56,482 nt of DNA from an uncultured Eubacterium sp. (GCA_947642745.1 CANRTU010000028.1:1-56482); one strand, 5' to 3'; positions 1-8,413 are shown, counted from the first letter of the stretch. Numbers and translations: made by a program. The notes: generated from the letters alone by a model not told the origin.

Positions 1-118
1 AGTATATCAACTGACTGGGGAAGATTCACTACGGTATGTTTTGTGTCGCTTACGTTTTTCTGTTATAAATAGTTCTTTTTCTATCTATTATTTTTCTGTT
101 AAAAACAATTCTTTCATC

Positions 119-241
119 CAGATTTGTAAATCCTGTTTTACATATGGCTTTGCCGGATCTGATCATGAACATTTCTCCTGCCCTCATAATAAGCAGATTT
201 TCCTGTTTTTTACATACAGCTTTGCCGGATCTGTATCATGA
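119..241. repeat. Two-copy ~72-bp direct tandem repeat
   Basis: The word GCTTTGCCGGATCTG occurs at about 147-161 and again at 219-233. The flanking bases (CAGATTT..., TCCTGTTTT...TACATA, ATCATGA) are also shared, so this is a degenerate direct duplication with a period of about 72 bp. The period matches other spacer repeats in this window. Confidence 0.7.
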
Positions 242-429
242 GCGGTTTCACTGGCAGTCTGCCGTCACATAACAGCTCCGGATCACTCAGGCCGGATCAT
301 ACGCAGACTTCTGAAATCCGGATAATGCCGCACAGGATATTTCTGTCTTTCAGAAAGCCTGTCCAGTGTGTCCCCCGCATCCCGTACCCGGAATTCCATA
401 TGCATGATATGATATCCGGTCAGTTATAA

Positions 430-483
430 TTAAGAAATATTAAGAAACAGTTAAGCTGATTTGTAAGATTCGTACCGTATACT
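430..483 (+). promoter_or_regulatory. Candidate activator-dependent promoter with three TTAAG repeats
   Basis: TTAAG occurs in direct orientation at 430, 440 and 451, a helical-turn spacing of 10-11 bp. A good -10 hexamer (TATACT, 478-483) follows, but the bases where a -35 should sit (about 455-460) match poorly. Tandem direct half-sites abutting a poor -35 are the usual architecture for OmpR/PhoB-type activators. An OmpR-type regulator is encoded at 2825-3571, so it is a candidate binder; that link is inference. Confidence 0.45.
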
Positions 484-655
484 GTCTGTTATCCGGCAGC
501 ACCCTTTGTGGCGGACGTTACAGAAACGAAGTATTTATAGCCGGATACCGCTTTCACTGCGGCTCTTCAGCGTCGTTTTCCCTGATCCAGTCATTTTCAG
601 TGGACAAAGTGACACGCTCTGGAACTAAACAACTCAAAACAGGAGGAATAGCAGC

Positions 656-1000
656 ATGAAAAAACAGATTCTTACACTTACAGCAATTCTTACAGCATCT
701 GCCATGGCCGCCGCCGGCAGATCCGTGACAGCGCATGTACCAGCGCCGGAAGACAGCGTGCCTGCCTCCGGCGTATGCACGCCACAAATATCAGCCGCCG
801 GACGGACTGTGAAGAAATACCGGGTAAAAACGGATATCCTTCAGGTACGGAGTGGTCCGGATACCAGCTGTCCGGTCATCGGTTCACTGACAAAGGGGCA
901 GAAAATCAGAGTGCTGGCCATAAAGCACGGATGGGCACGGGTTAAATTTGCGGGTGTCACAGCATACGTATACGCCCGTTATCTCTTACCCCCGGAATAA
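656..1000 (+). CDS. Secreted bacterial SH3 (SH3b) domain protein
   Basis: This is a 114-residue protein with an N-terminal signal peptide (MKK, then a hydrophobic Ala/Leu/Thr stretch to about residue 20). A C-terminal SH3b domain spans about residues 55-114, with the characteristic pattern LQVRSGPDTSCPVIGSL...G...W.RV...G..AYVYARYL. SH3b domains usually bind cell-wall peptides, so it is probably exported to the envelope; there is no catalytic domain. AGGAGG lies a few bases upstream of the ATG. A hairpin (CCCCGGA/TCCGGGG, about 990-1009) overlaps the stop codon but has no T-run. It sits upstream of the CPBP/two-component operon and may be a target of that system. Confidence 0.8.
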   Translation: MKKQILTLTAILTASAMAAAGRSVTAHVPAPEDSVPASGVCTPQISAAGRTVKKYRVKTDILQVRSGPDTSCPVIGSLTKGQKIRVLAIKHGWARVKFAGVTAYVYARYLLPPE

Positions 1001-1040
1001 AATCCGGGGCGCCAGACCCTGGAGCGGATAACGCCGTACC

Positions 1041-1593
1041 ATGCATGGTTATCTGCCATTTTCAAACACTGAATCAGCTAACGGACGGCTGTATATTTCC
1101 CAGGTACCGGAGAAAGGCAGCCGGCTGTTTCCAGCAGAATATAAGAGAAAAGCTGAAGTTCCTACAGCATTGCTCCATACATGGCAGGCCGGGGTACACA
1201 TGTTTTTCCGGAAATTACCACGGATATCATCCCTTACACAGTTCTCCTGTCTGTCGGAATATGTGCGGGAAGCCAGGAAAGAGATGCGGATACTGCCGGA
1301 AAAAGCCGGGGAAAGGCGTGCTGCCCCTGCCGGTATGACTGCGGAGGTAAACAGGCAGTTCCCGGGTTTCCGGCTATAAACAGGATGAAGAACACGGATC
1401 TCCCTGAAAAGAGCTTGTGGGATGACGGATAAGCGCCGGTCTCTGGTATGAAAACCTTCCGTGCGAAAATCCCGGAACTGCCAGCTTTCCGGAGCCGGTA
1501 CAGCGGCAGGGGCAGCATGCCTTTCCCCGGCATCCGGAAAATGCTCATGTCTTCCCAGCCACCGGAATGGAAAAATGGCAGATAACCATGCAT
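1041..1593. repeat. Palindromic repeat element, copy A, flanked by 22-bp inverted repeats
   Basis: The core (about 1182-1551) is highly similar to the reverse complement of 17476-17854. It contains a ~27-bp inverted repeat (about 1306-1333 against 1504-1530, core AAAGGCGTGCTGCCCCTG) separated by ~170 bp. It also has a smaller pair around CAGTTCCCGGG / CCCGGAACTG. The core is enclosed by a 22-bp inverted repeat (1041-1062 and 1572-1593, ATGCATGGTTATCTGCC and its complement). Frames inside are short and lack start signals, so I read it as noncoding and mobile-element-like. From 1594 to 1895 I see only a degraded GAGCGT...TGAAA element end at 1621. Confidence 0.65.
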
Positions 1594-1895
1594 TATCAGT
1601 GATTGTTCACTGTAGTACCAGAGCGTATCTGAAATGCCCTCCGCATCATGTATGATGAAAAGTATGCCGGGCAGGAGAGGATACTGCTACCGGCGGTTCT
1701 ATTTTACAATCGACAGAATATCCGGTATAATTATTTCTGACAGCCTCATCCATCGGCGGGCTGCCTCTGGCAGCAAGGCCCTGATCCTGCCAGACAGGCT
1801 TTGCTTTACAGGACGCATTTCCCATAAAGTAAAAAACAGCCGGGAAGTCCTGGATCCGGCCATATCCTGCCAGATTGTTTGTAGGAGGATACGAT

Positions 1896-2828
1896 ATGTA
1901 CACAAAAATAAAACCGCTGCTGCACATGACAACAATCTTTATTCTTTATTTCCTTACCCTGTCATTTAGTGACACGGCGTTTCAGATTTGTCCCACATTT
2001 ATTTTTTTATCAGAACTGCTGTATATCTGTCTGGACATCATTTGTGTCCGGATTCTTGTATATCTGTATGCCACACATATTTTAAAACGTCCCCTGTCCG
2101 GGATTTTTATCAGAAGACAGCCGCCCCTCTGGCAGATATGCGCCATGGGAATCATCCTGTTAACGTCTGTATTAGTTTTTATTGTGACAGTCACAGAAGG
2201 CAGCTTCCACAAAGACAGCCTTCCTTTCAAAGAGCAGGCCTGGCTTTGCTTTGTCACAGTGTGCAGCGATGGCATACGCAGGGCTGTAACCGAAGAAATG
2301 CTTTTCCGGGGCCTGGCCGCCGGCGCCCTGTTACAAACTGACGCATCACCGGCCGCTACCCTGACCGTATCCGGCATCCGCAAAGACGCTTCGGAAAAAC
2401 GCAGTATCCTGTATACGGCGCTATTGTATGCGGCCGTACACGCCATATCTCTGGATATGGAAGTATCATCCGGACTGTTGATTTTCATACTTGAGGCGTT
2501 CCTTGCCAGCATGGTGCTTTCGGTCATTACCCGCCTGACTGGTTCCATCCGGACAGCGGTGGTGATCCATGCCGTATATCTGGTTTTTTCCGGAAATTCC
2601 GCCCTGTTTTCAGTAGGAATCCGGCAGGAGCAGCCTGCTGTCTGGCGGTATGTGCCCGCATCCTCCGGCTCTTTTCTGTCAGAAGCAGCCGGATGGGAGC
2701 CCCGGTTTATTTCCATTACCGCATATCTTCTGCTGCTGGCCGCAGTTATGATTTATAACAGAAATTATGATAGAAATTATGATAGAAATTATGATAGAAA
2801 TTATGACAGAAAGAAGGTGAAACCATGA
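1896..2828 (+). CDS. CPBP family intramembrane metalloprotease
   Basis: This 310-residue polytopic membrane protein carries the three CPBP/Abi (CAAX-protease-like) motifs: EEMLFR with E133/E134 and R138, a histidine in YAAVHA at 182, and VVIHAVY with H225. Such glutamyl intramembrane proteases process lipidated or membrane peptides and are often linked to bacteriocin handling or signalling. The ATG at 1896 is preferred because AGGAGG lies at 1883-1888; an upstream in-frame TTG at 1875 lies before that site. The C-terminus ends in a repeated Asn-Tyr-Asp-Arg tail. The stop overlaps the response regulator start (ATGA), so protease, regulator and kinase form one operon. The substrate is unknown. 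Confidence 0.85.
   Translation: MYTKIKPLLHMTTIFILYFLTLSFSDTAFQICPTFIFLSELLYICLDIICVRILVYLYATHILKRPLSGIFIRRQPPLWQICAMGIILLTSVLVFIVTVTEGSFHKDSLPFKEQAWLCFVTVCSDGIRRAVTEEMLFRGLAAGALLQTDASPAATLTVSGIRKDASEKRSILYTALLYAAVHAISLDMEVSSGLLIFILEAFLASMVLSVITRLTGSIRTAVVIHAVYLVFSGNSALFSVGIRQEQPAVWRYVPASSGSFLSEAAGWEPRFISITAYLLLLAAVMIYNRNYDRNYDRNYDRNYDRKKVKP
2760..2807 (+). repeat. 12-bp coding microrepeat (AGAAATTATGAT x4)
   Basis: Four consecutive near-identical copies of AGAAATTATGAT (the last ends in C) lie at the 3' end of the CPBP gene. They encode repeated NYDR units that follow the last transmembrane segment. Being a multiple of three, copy-number changes would lengthen or shorten the basic tail without shifting the frame. 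Confidence 0.9.
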
Positions 2829-3571
2829 ATCCACAGACGATATTAATCATCGAAGACGACGGAGCCATCCGTGAAGGTATAAAAATTTTGCTGGAAGCGG
2901 AAGGTTACCTGGTACAGGAAGCCCCAGACGGGACATCTGGTCTGGAACAGCTCCAAGACGCTACGGCGCTTGTGATTCTGGATATTATGATGCCCGGTAT
3001 TTCCGGTATTACCGTCTGTGAAAACATCCGGCGTATCTCAAATGTGCCGGTGCTGTTTCTTACGGCAAAAGACCAGGAAGCGGACAAGCTGATCGGACTG
3101 GCCGTGGGAGGGGACGACTATCTGGTAAAGCCTTTTTCCTTTGCGGAACTGCTTGCGAGAATCCGGGCGCTGCTCAGACGCCATACCGTCTATGACAGGG
3201 CCGTCTGTCCTGGAAATTCTTCCGGGCCAGGAGACATACTGGAGCAGGGAGACGTACGGATTTCCATTGTCTGCAATCAGGTGTGGGTACGTGGCAGGGC
3301 TGTTGCTCTTACCGAACTGGAATACCAGCTGTTACTGCTGCTTGTAAACTATCCTGGAAAAGTCTTTTCCATCAGAAACCTGTATGAAAGTATCTGGCAG
3401 GAGCCTTTTATTTATACGTCCGGCAATACTGTGATGGTTCATATCCGCAGGCTGCGCAAAAAGATAGAAAAAGATCCCCAGAATCCGCAGCTGATTGAAA
3501 CAGTATGGGGAAAAGGATACCGGTACGGGCGTTTAAAAACAAAGGATCAGGACGCCTGCGCAACAACATAA
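2825..3571 (+). CDS. OmpR/PhoB-type response regulator
   Basis: This 248-residue protein has an N-terminal receiver domain with the acidic cluster E10-D11-D12, phosphoacceptor D53 (ILDIMMPG), T80 and K102 (VKPFSF). A C-terminal winged-helix DNA-binding domain ends in VWGKGYRYG. It should be phosphorylated by the kinase encoded 16 bp downstream and act as a transcription factor. Its start overlaps the stop of the CPBP protease gene (ATGA), which implies translational coupling. A candidate target is the TTAAG-repeat promoter near 430-483; that is inferred from architecture only. Confidence 0.92.
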   Translation: MNPQTILIIEDDGAIREGIKILLEAEGYLVQEAPDGTSGLEQLQDATALVILDIMMPGISGITVCENIRRISNVPVLFLTAKDQEADKLIGLAVGGDDYLVKPFSFAELLARIRALLRRHTVYDRAVCPGNSSGPGDILEQGDVRISIVCNQVWVRGRAVALTELEYQLLLLLVNYPGKVFSIRNLYESIWQEPFIYTSGNTVMVHIRRLRKKIEKDPQNPQLIETVWGKGYRYGRLKTKDQDACATT

Positions 3572-3587
3572 CAGGAAAAGAGGCCGT

Positions 3588-4982
3588 ATGATGTATCACA
3601 CATGCAAAAACCTGCTTCGTTTCACAATCAGGGCATGCGAAAGACGACTGTCAGTGACAGACAGCACACTGACAGGAAAAATGGTAAAACGGCTGCTGAG
3701 CGGGCTTGCCACAGGACTGTTTCTGATAGTATTTCTCTATTTTGGAAGTACGAATATGCTGCGTCAGTATCTGATTACTTCTGATTATCTCTCCGGTCTG
3801 CAGAAAGCAAGAGTGGAGGAATTCCAGGCGTATGTGGACCGTCACGCACTGGCCGCCACCGATTCCGTTGCGCTGCGGACATGGGCAACAGAACGCAATA
3901 TCCGTAAATTTACAGTATCCAGGGAGAACTGGTTATTGTTTGATCTGTCACAGGCTTCGGACATTTATCCGGGCGGCAGGGAAACCGGCAGATATGCCTG
4001 GCAGTTTTACCATACCGTTACCTTTGCGGACGGAGACGGGTATATTTATCTGGACGAAGGCGAAACAGATACATATTATTACCTGCTGTCCGCAATCTCC
4101 ACACTATCCGGATTTGCCGCCTGTCTGTATGTGTTCATATCTGGTATGCAAAAAGAAGTGGCCACTATCCGGCGACTGAAAGAAGAAGTGGATGTGATCA
4201 GCCATGGAAATCTCTCTGGCACTGTGACCGTACAGGGCACAGACGAGCTGGCCAGACTGGCTTACGGACTGGAGCGGATGCGCCGCAGCCTGCTGGAAAA
4301 AGAACAGACAGAAGCGGAGCTTCGGGCGGCGCAGGAAAAACTGGTGCTGGGCATGTCCCATGATCTGCGTACGCCGCTGACCGGACTTATGACCTATATG
4401 GAAATACTCCGGAAACTGGAACAAAACAACGGACCCGGAGAAGAATATGTCCGCAAAGCCTATGACAAAGTTTTACAGATCCGGCATTTATCCGACCAGA
4501 TGTTTGAATATTTCTTTATCAGTTCCCATAAGCAGATTACCCCGGAGCCGCCGGAAGAGATCCGCAGCGCTTTCGGGGACTATCTCTCGGAAATGTGCGC
4601 TCTGCTGGAATGCGAAGGATTTGTGATCCATACAGAGGATCTGGTCTGGAATTCTGTATTCGTACAGGTTCACACCGGTTATATGGGAAGGATTGTCGAT
4701 AATATTTTTTCCAATCTGGAAAAATACGCAGACCGTGCCCGGAAAATCCGGATTGAAATACTTTATGAAACAGACCGGACCGGTATCGCCATACAAAACC
4801 ACCGGTTATCCGGCAGGGTACATGAACGGGGAACCGGCATCGGCGTACGAAACATAACCAGAATGATGGAACAGATGGGAGGAACCGTACAGGTGGAGCA
4901 GACAGAAGACACGTACCAGATTACTCTGTATTTCCCGTGTGTCGCCAGAGATTCTGATACGACATCGGAAAATGGCAGATAA
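3588..4982 (+). CDS. Membrane sensor histidine kinase
   Basis: This 464-residue kinase partners the adjacent regulator. It has transmembrane segments at about 36-53 and 165-186, an extracytoplasmic sensor loop of about 110 residues between them, and a HAMP-like linker. Phosphoacceptor H258 lies in MSHDLRTPLTGL. In the ATPase domain the N box is present (DNIFSNLEKYA, N376) and so is GTGIG (415-419). The usual G1 motif DxGxG is replaced by a stretch reading AIQNHRLSG, a deviation that I think occurs in some Firmicutes kinases. The last codons before the stop (AAAATGGCAGATAA) resemble the inverted-repeat arm of element A, so the C-terminus may have been altered by that repeat. Confidence 0.9.
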   Translation: MMYHTCKNLLRFTIRACERRLSVTDSTLTGKMVKRLLSGLATGLFLIVFLYFGSTNMLRQYLITSDYLSGLQKARVEEFQAYVDRHALAATDSVALRTWATERNIRKFTVSRENWLLFDLSQASDIYPGGRETGRYAWQFYHTVTFADGDGYIYLDEGETDTYYYLLSAISTLSGFAACLYVFISGMQKEVATIRRLKEEVDVISHGNLSGTVTVQGTDELARLAYGLERMRRSLLEKEQTEAELRAAQEKLVLGMSHDLRTPLTGLMTYMEILRKLEQNNGPGEEYVRKAYDKVLQIRHLSDQMFEYFFISSHKQITPEPPEEIRSAFGDYLSEMCALLECEGFVIHTEDLVWNSVFVQVHTGYMGRIVDNIFSNLEKYADRARKIRIEILYETDRTGIAIQNHRLSGRVHERGTGIGVRNITRMMEQMGGTVQVEQTEDTYQITLYFPCVARDSDTTSENGR

Positions 4983-5036
4983 TTTCATGGTTAACCGCTA
5001 AATTTTATATCATGGCAGCCCGAAGATAACAGCATA

Positions 5037-5125
5037 TTCCGGACGCCGGGGAACGGTGCGCTGCCCCGGCAGTATCCGTATATTATCTTTCCTGTCTGTT
5101 TCCACATACCGCATGTGGGCAGGCA
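5037..5125. repeat. Internally deleted fragment of the palindromic element
   Basis: The stretch TTCCGGACGCCGGGGAACGG... resembles one end of copies A and B. It runs directly into GGCAGTATCCGTAT...CTTTCCTGTCTG, which resembles an interior part of copy B. A deletion between the two arms of the palindrome would give this arrangement. The match is degraded and the borders are approximate. Confidence 0.5.
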
Positions 5126-5176
5126 GGATATGCCAGAGTGTGATTACCGCAGCAAGGACAAAGTTTCCATTGTTGC

Positions 5177-5562
5177 TTACTCATTTCTATTATCCTTTGT
5201 CTCAAACAATTTCTCATTCATTTTTCTTACATTATACCTGCCTGTGCCAAACTGTATGATCCATATAATATAAATATAAAAATGTAAACAAAAATCCCAA
5301 AATAGCTTAAAAATCCAGTTACAGTATGTTCCATCCAATACGCAAAATAAGCGATTGGTAACATTATTACTGAAATAATTGAAAAGTAAATTCCTGTCTG
5401 CTTTACAATGCTCCAGTTATCTCTTTTCCATATGACTGAACCTGCCGCAAATCCCGTACCTAATATCCCACAAAGAATTGTCTGCAAAATGACAGCATTG
5501 ATTCCATTTCCCATAATTGCTATGAGTTGTACAAACCGTAAAACACACCTGACGGAAAGCAT
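5177..5562 (-). pseudogene. DUF3021 family membrane protein remnant
   Basis: The readable part (NAVILQTILCGILG, SVIWKRDNWSIVKQT, LPIAYFAYWMEHTVTGFLSYFGIFV) has the character of the C-terminal two thirds of DUF3021 proteins. These are four-helix membrane proteins usually encoded beside a LytTR regulator. Two defects are visible. The N-terminal transmembrane part is missing and replaced by sequence running into a MITE-like end (5561-5577). Near 5262 the frame slips: one frame stops at 5227, while the other continues as WIIQFGTGRYNVRKMNEKL to a stop at 5177, which looks like the family C-terminus. No LytTR partner is present. I treat it as decayed. Confidence 0.7.
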
Positions 5563-5577
5563 TTTTCAAACACGCTC
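5561..5577 (-). repeat. Solo MITE-like terminal repeat
   Basis: ATTTTTCAAACACGCTC is the exact reverse complement of GAGCGTGTTTGAAAAAT, the terminal repeat defined by the element at 15525-15754. Reading leftward on the minus strand the next ~15 bases (GCTTTCCGTCAGGTGT) still match that element before passing into the DUF3021 remnant. The other end is not visible, so the element is truncated. Confidence 0.65.
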
Positions 5578-5774
5578 TATAATAAATAAAGCAGACAAAA
5601 GTTTCAATGAATTTGCGATAGCTGATTGATTTCAAAACACAACTGGTCAAAAATCATTTGATCTAAAGAAATCTTTATAGTTCTTACGGTTTTCTCTCCA
5701 TACTTCCTCTTTATACTGAAATCATCAAATAACAGCATAAAACGCTGAATTCATTATATGAGGAGGGTCATCCT

Positions 5775-6224
5775 ATGTGGCAGTTTTTAAAAGAATACCT
5801 CAGCGCTCCGGACACTATCGGGGCCATTGCTCCCAGCAGCAGGCATCTGGCGGCGTCCATGACGGCTTCTATTGATTTCGATAAAGCGCACCACATTGCA
5901 GAATACGGGGCGGGGGCGGGCGTATTTCCCAGAGAGGTAGCAACAGAAATATTCCTTATCTTCACTGATTGCATATCGTATTTCAAAAGGGAGAAAAGAC
6001 AGCCTGCGTGGTTAAATCAGCTGACAGGACGGTACCGTGTCCGGATTCCCGGCGTACTGCTGATCGTTTTGCCTGTGTCCGATGAAGCGCTCTGTACAGG
6101 CTCTGTTTTTTTGAAAATACCATTGTCCCGGTTTCTGAAAATTGGTATAATCGCTAAAGTCATATCCACCTGTATGATTGCCTTTTCTGGTTTTTCTGAC
6201 GATTTGTGCGGGCTGAGGCGATGA
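5775..6224 (+). pseudogene. Truncated phospholipid-methyltransferase-like gene
   Basis: A strong ribosome binding site (GAGGAGGG) precedes the ATG. The first ~55 residues (FLKEYLSAPDTIGAIAPSSR, then FDKAHHIAEYGAGAGVFPRE) are typical of the N-terminus of class I SAM-dependent phospholipid/rRNA-adenine-like methyltransferases, including the SAM-binding EYGxGxGVF motif. From about residue 57 the similarity stops. The remaining ~90 residues do not look like the rest of the methyltransferase fold, which should be about 190 residues. The gene appears broken by a deletion or insertion near 5945. An intact start but a missing catalytic half makes function unlikely. Confidence 0.65.
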
Positions 6225-6429
6225 CAGATGATCGCTGTGGATCTTTTATCCATGTTCCTTACTTCGGAGGTTCTGCGGCATTTCTATAAAAAATGAGAAG
6301 CAAAGTATCATGAAAGAATTCATACATTATAGTGTTCCGGGACCACACTGCGCCGGAGCAGAAAATGCTGCCGGAAACAGCCCGCCGCAGGCGGGGTATC
6401 CGGCATTTTAAAATCACAGATTCTCCATC
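6225..6429. other. Repeat-rich spacer before the radical SAM gene
   Basis: No gene is visible. A GC-rich word, GCCCGCCGCAGGCGGGG followed by TATCCGGC (about 6380-6404), recurs nearly exactly at 11777-11801 after rpmA, so it belongs to a small dispersed repeat. GCCCGCCGCAGGCG can fold on itself around CCGC/GCGG. Confidence 0.5.
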
Positions 6430-6458
6430 TTGCAGTTCCTTCGCAAAATGTATATAAT
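6430..6458 (+). promoter_or_regulatory. Sigma-A promoter for the radical SAM / rng operon
   Basis: TTGCAG (6430-6435) and TATAAT (6453-6458) are separated by exactly 17 bp, upstream of the gene beginning at 6548. No other good promoter is visible until the rplU promoter, so it probably drives the radical SAM pair and possibly rng. Confidence 0.7.
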
Positions 6459-6479
6459 ACCAGAAGCGCTTTATATTAC

Positions 6480-6513
6480 TGCCCTTACAGTCTGCCGGCA
6501 GACTATAAGGGCA
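6480..6513. promoter_or_regulatory. 34-bp near-perfect palindrome in the 5' leader
   Basis: TGCCCTTACAGTCTGCC is followed with no loop by GGCAGACTATAAGGGCA, a 17+17 dyad with one mismatch. It lies about 20 bp downstream of the -10 box and 35 bp before the start codon. It could be a dimeric repressor operator or a leader hairpin; no T-run follows, so a terminator is unlikely. Confidence 0.6.
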
Positions 6514-6547
6514 GATACAGACACCGAAAGGAACATGAAAAAACAGT

Positions 6548-8413
6548 ATGAGAAAACCAGCCTTAAATGAAAACATATTATTGACAATTGAAAAGCCCGC
6601 CAGGTATATTGGAAACGAAGTAAACAGTGTGTATAAGGACCCGGAGGGCGCCGCTATCCGTTTCGCCATGTGTTTTCCGGACGTATACGAAATCGGCATG
6701 TCCCATCTTGGCATGAAGATTTTGTACGATATGTTTAACCGCAGAAAAGACGTATACTGCGAACGGGTATTTTCCCCCTGGCCGGATCTGCATAAAATTA
6801 TGAAAGAGAAGCAGATTCCGCTGTTTGCCCTGGAGTCCCAGCAGCCGGTCAGAAATTTTGATTTTATCGGCATTACCCTCCAGTATGAGATGTGCTATAC
6901 GAACATCCTGCAGATTCTGGATCTGGCGCAGATTCCGCTGGAAGCTTCCGGCCGTACAGACGATATGCCCCTTGTCATTGGCGGCGGTCCTTGTACGTAC
7001 AATCCGGAACCCGTGGCGGAATTTTTCGATATGATTTACATCGGGGAAGGAGAGGTATCCTATGATGCGCTGTTTGATTTGTATCTCAGCATGAAGGCGC
7101 AGGGGTATTCCAGAAAAGAATTTTTAATAAAAGCCGCCTCCATTCCGGGCATTTATGTACCGTTACTGTATGATGTCACCTACCATGCCGATGGTACGAT
7201 CTGTCAGATGAAACCGGATACACCCGGCGTTCCAGGACGGGTGAAAAAACAGCTGGTAACAGATCTGGACCATGCGGTTTATCCGGAAAAACCAGTGGTG
7301 CCTTTCCTTAAAATTACCCAGGACCGGGCCGTGCTGGAAGTCATGCGGGGCTGTATCCGGGGATGCCGCTTCTGCCAGGCGGGGCAGATCTACCGGCCTG
7401 CCAGGGAAAAAAAGGTGGAAGTACTGATCCGGCAGGCTGACCAGATGCTGCAAAGCACCGGATACGACGAAATATCCTTAACATCCCTGAGCTCCAGCGA
7501 CTATTCCGGACTGGAGGAGCTGATACAGTATCTGATCAGCCACTATCAGTCAAAAGGAGTCAATATATCCCTGCCTTCTTTGCGGGTGGACGCTTTTTCC
7601 CTGGATGTCATGGGCAAAGTGCAGGATATCCGCAAATCCAGCCTGACGTTTGCGCCGGAAGCCGGTTCACAGCGGATGCGGGATGTGATGAACAAAGGAC
7701 TGACCGAAGAAGAAATCCTGAAAGGATGCGGCCTGGCATTTGCCGGCGGCTGGCAGAAAGTCAAACTGTATTTTATGCTGGGCCTGCCCGGCGAGACCGA
7801 AGAAGATATGCGTGCCATTGCGCAGCTGGCGGATCAGATAGCAGTGCGGTATTACGAAATACCAAAAGACCGACGCAACGGTAAATGCCAGATTACTATT
7901 AGTACATCCTTTTTCGTACCAAAGCCTTTTACGCCGTTCCAGTGGGCGCCCATGTATCCGCAGGAAGAGTACCAGCGCAGGGCCGGCATCGTAAACGAAA
8001 CAGTCAAAGCGCAGCTAAACCGCAAAAGCATCCGGTATAACTGGCATGAACCGGACGTAACCGTACTGGAAGGGATTTTTGCCAGGGGGGACCGCAGGCT
8101 GTCCAGAGTGATCCGGTATGCCTATGAGGACGGAGCCTTATTTGACGCCTGGTCAGAATTTTACGATCACGGCCGCTGGATGAGAGCATTTGAAAAAGCC
8201 GGCATTGATCCGGATTTTTACACGATGCGCAGGCGGGAAGCGGACGAGATCTTCCCCTGGGACTTTATTGATGACGGCGTCAGCAAAAGCTATCTGTACC
8301 GGGAATGGGAAAAAGCGGGGCAGGGCATTGTAACCGGAAACTGCAGACAGAACTGTTCCGGCTGCGGCGCCATGCAGTTTAAAGGAGGTGTCTGTTATGA
8401 AAATCAGGATTAA
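6548..8413 (+). CDS. B12-binding-type radical SAM protein (TIGR03960-like)
   Basis: This 621-residue protein has an N-terminal cobalamin-binding-like region and a radical SAM core with the cluster motif C269xxxC273xxC276 (MRGCIRGCRFCQAGQ). It ends in a cysteine cluster (NCRQNCSGCGAMQF). It matches the uncharacterised family usually encoded immediately before a DUF2344 protein and ribonuclease G in clostridia, as here. The exact reaction is not established; tRNA or rRNA modification is only suggested by context. The AAAGGA site (6527-6532) is 15 bp from this ATG but only 2 bp from an out-of-frame ATG (6535) that opens an 11-codon frame ending at 6570, so initiation may be weak or coupled. Confidence 0.88.
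   Translation: MRKPALNENILLTIEKPARYIGNEVNSVYKDPEGAAIRFAMCFPDVYEIGMSHLGMKILYDMFNRRKDVYCERVFSPWPDLHKIMKEKQIPLFALESQQPVRNFDFIGITLQYEMCYTNILQILDLAQIPLEASGRTDDMPLVIGGGPCTYNPEPVAEFFDMIYIGEGEVSYDALFDLYLSMKAQGYSRKEFLIKAASIPGIYVPLLYDVTYHADGTICQMKPDTPGVPGRVKKQLVTDLDHAVYPEKPVVPFLKITQDRAVLEVMRGCIRGCRFCQAGQIYRPAREKKVEVLIRQADQMLQSTGYDEISLTSLSSSDYSGLEELIQYLISHYQSKGVNISLPSLRVDAFSLDVMGKVQDIRKSSLTFAPEAGSQRMRDVMNKGLTEEEILKGCGLAFAGGWQKVKLYFMLGLPGETEEDMRAIAQLADQIAVRYYEIPKDRRNGKCQITISTSFFVPKPFTPFQWAPMYPQEEYQRRAGIVNETVKAQLNRKSIRYNWHEPDVTVLEGIFARGDRRLSRVIRYAYEDGALFDAWSEFYDHGRWMRAFEKAGIDPDFYTMRRREADEIFPWDFIDDGVSKSYLYREWEKAGQGIVTGNCRQNCSGCGAMQFKGGVCYENQD

Larger units (their letters stand above)
1..655. other. Leading intergenic region
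   Basis: I see no convincing gene in this stretch; the short open frames at 41-241 and 238-429 lack ribosome binding sites and protein-like composition. It holds a two-copy tandem repeat near 119-241 and, near 430-483, a candidate regulated promoter for the SH3-domain gene that starts at 656. The rest (about 484-640) would be the untranslated leader of that gene. Confidence 0.6.

Noticed and set aside
1041..1593. Overlapping genes on both strands in element A
   Set aside because: The frames arise from a palindromic repeat, have no start signals, and are not preserved in copy B.
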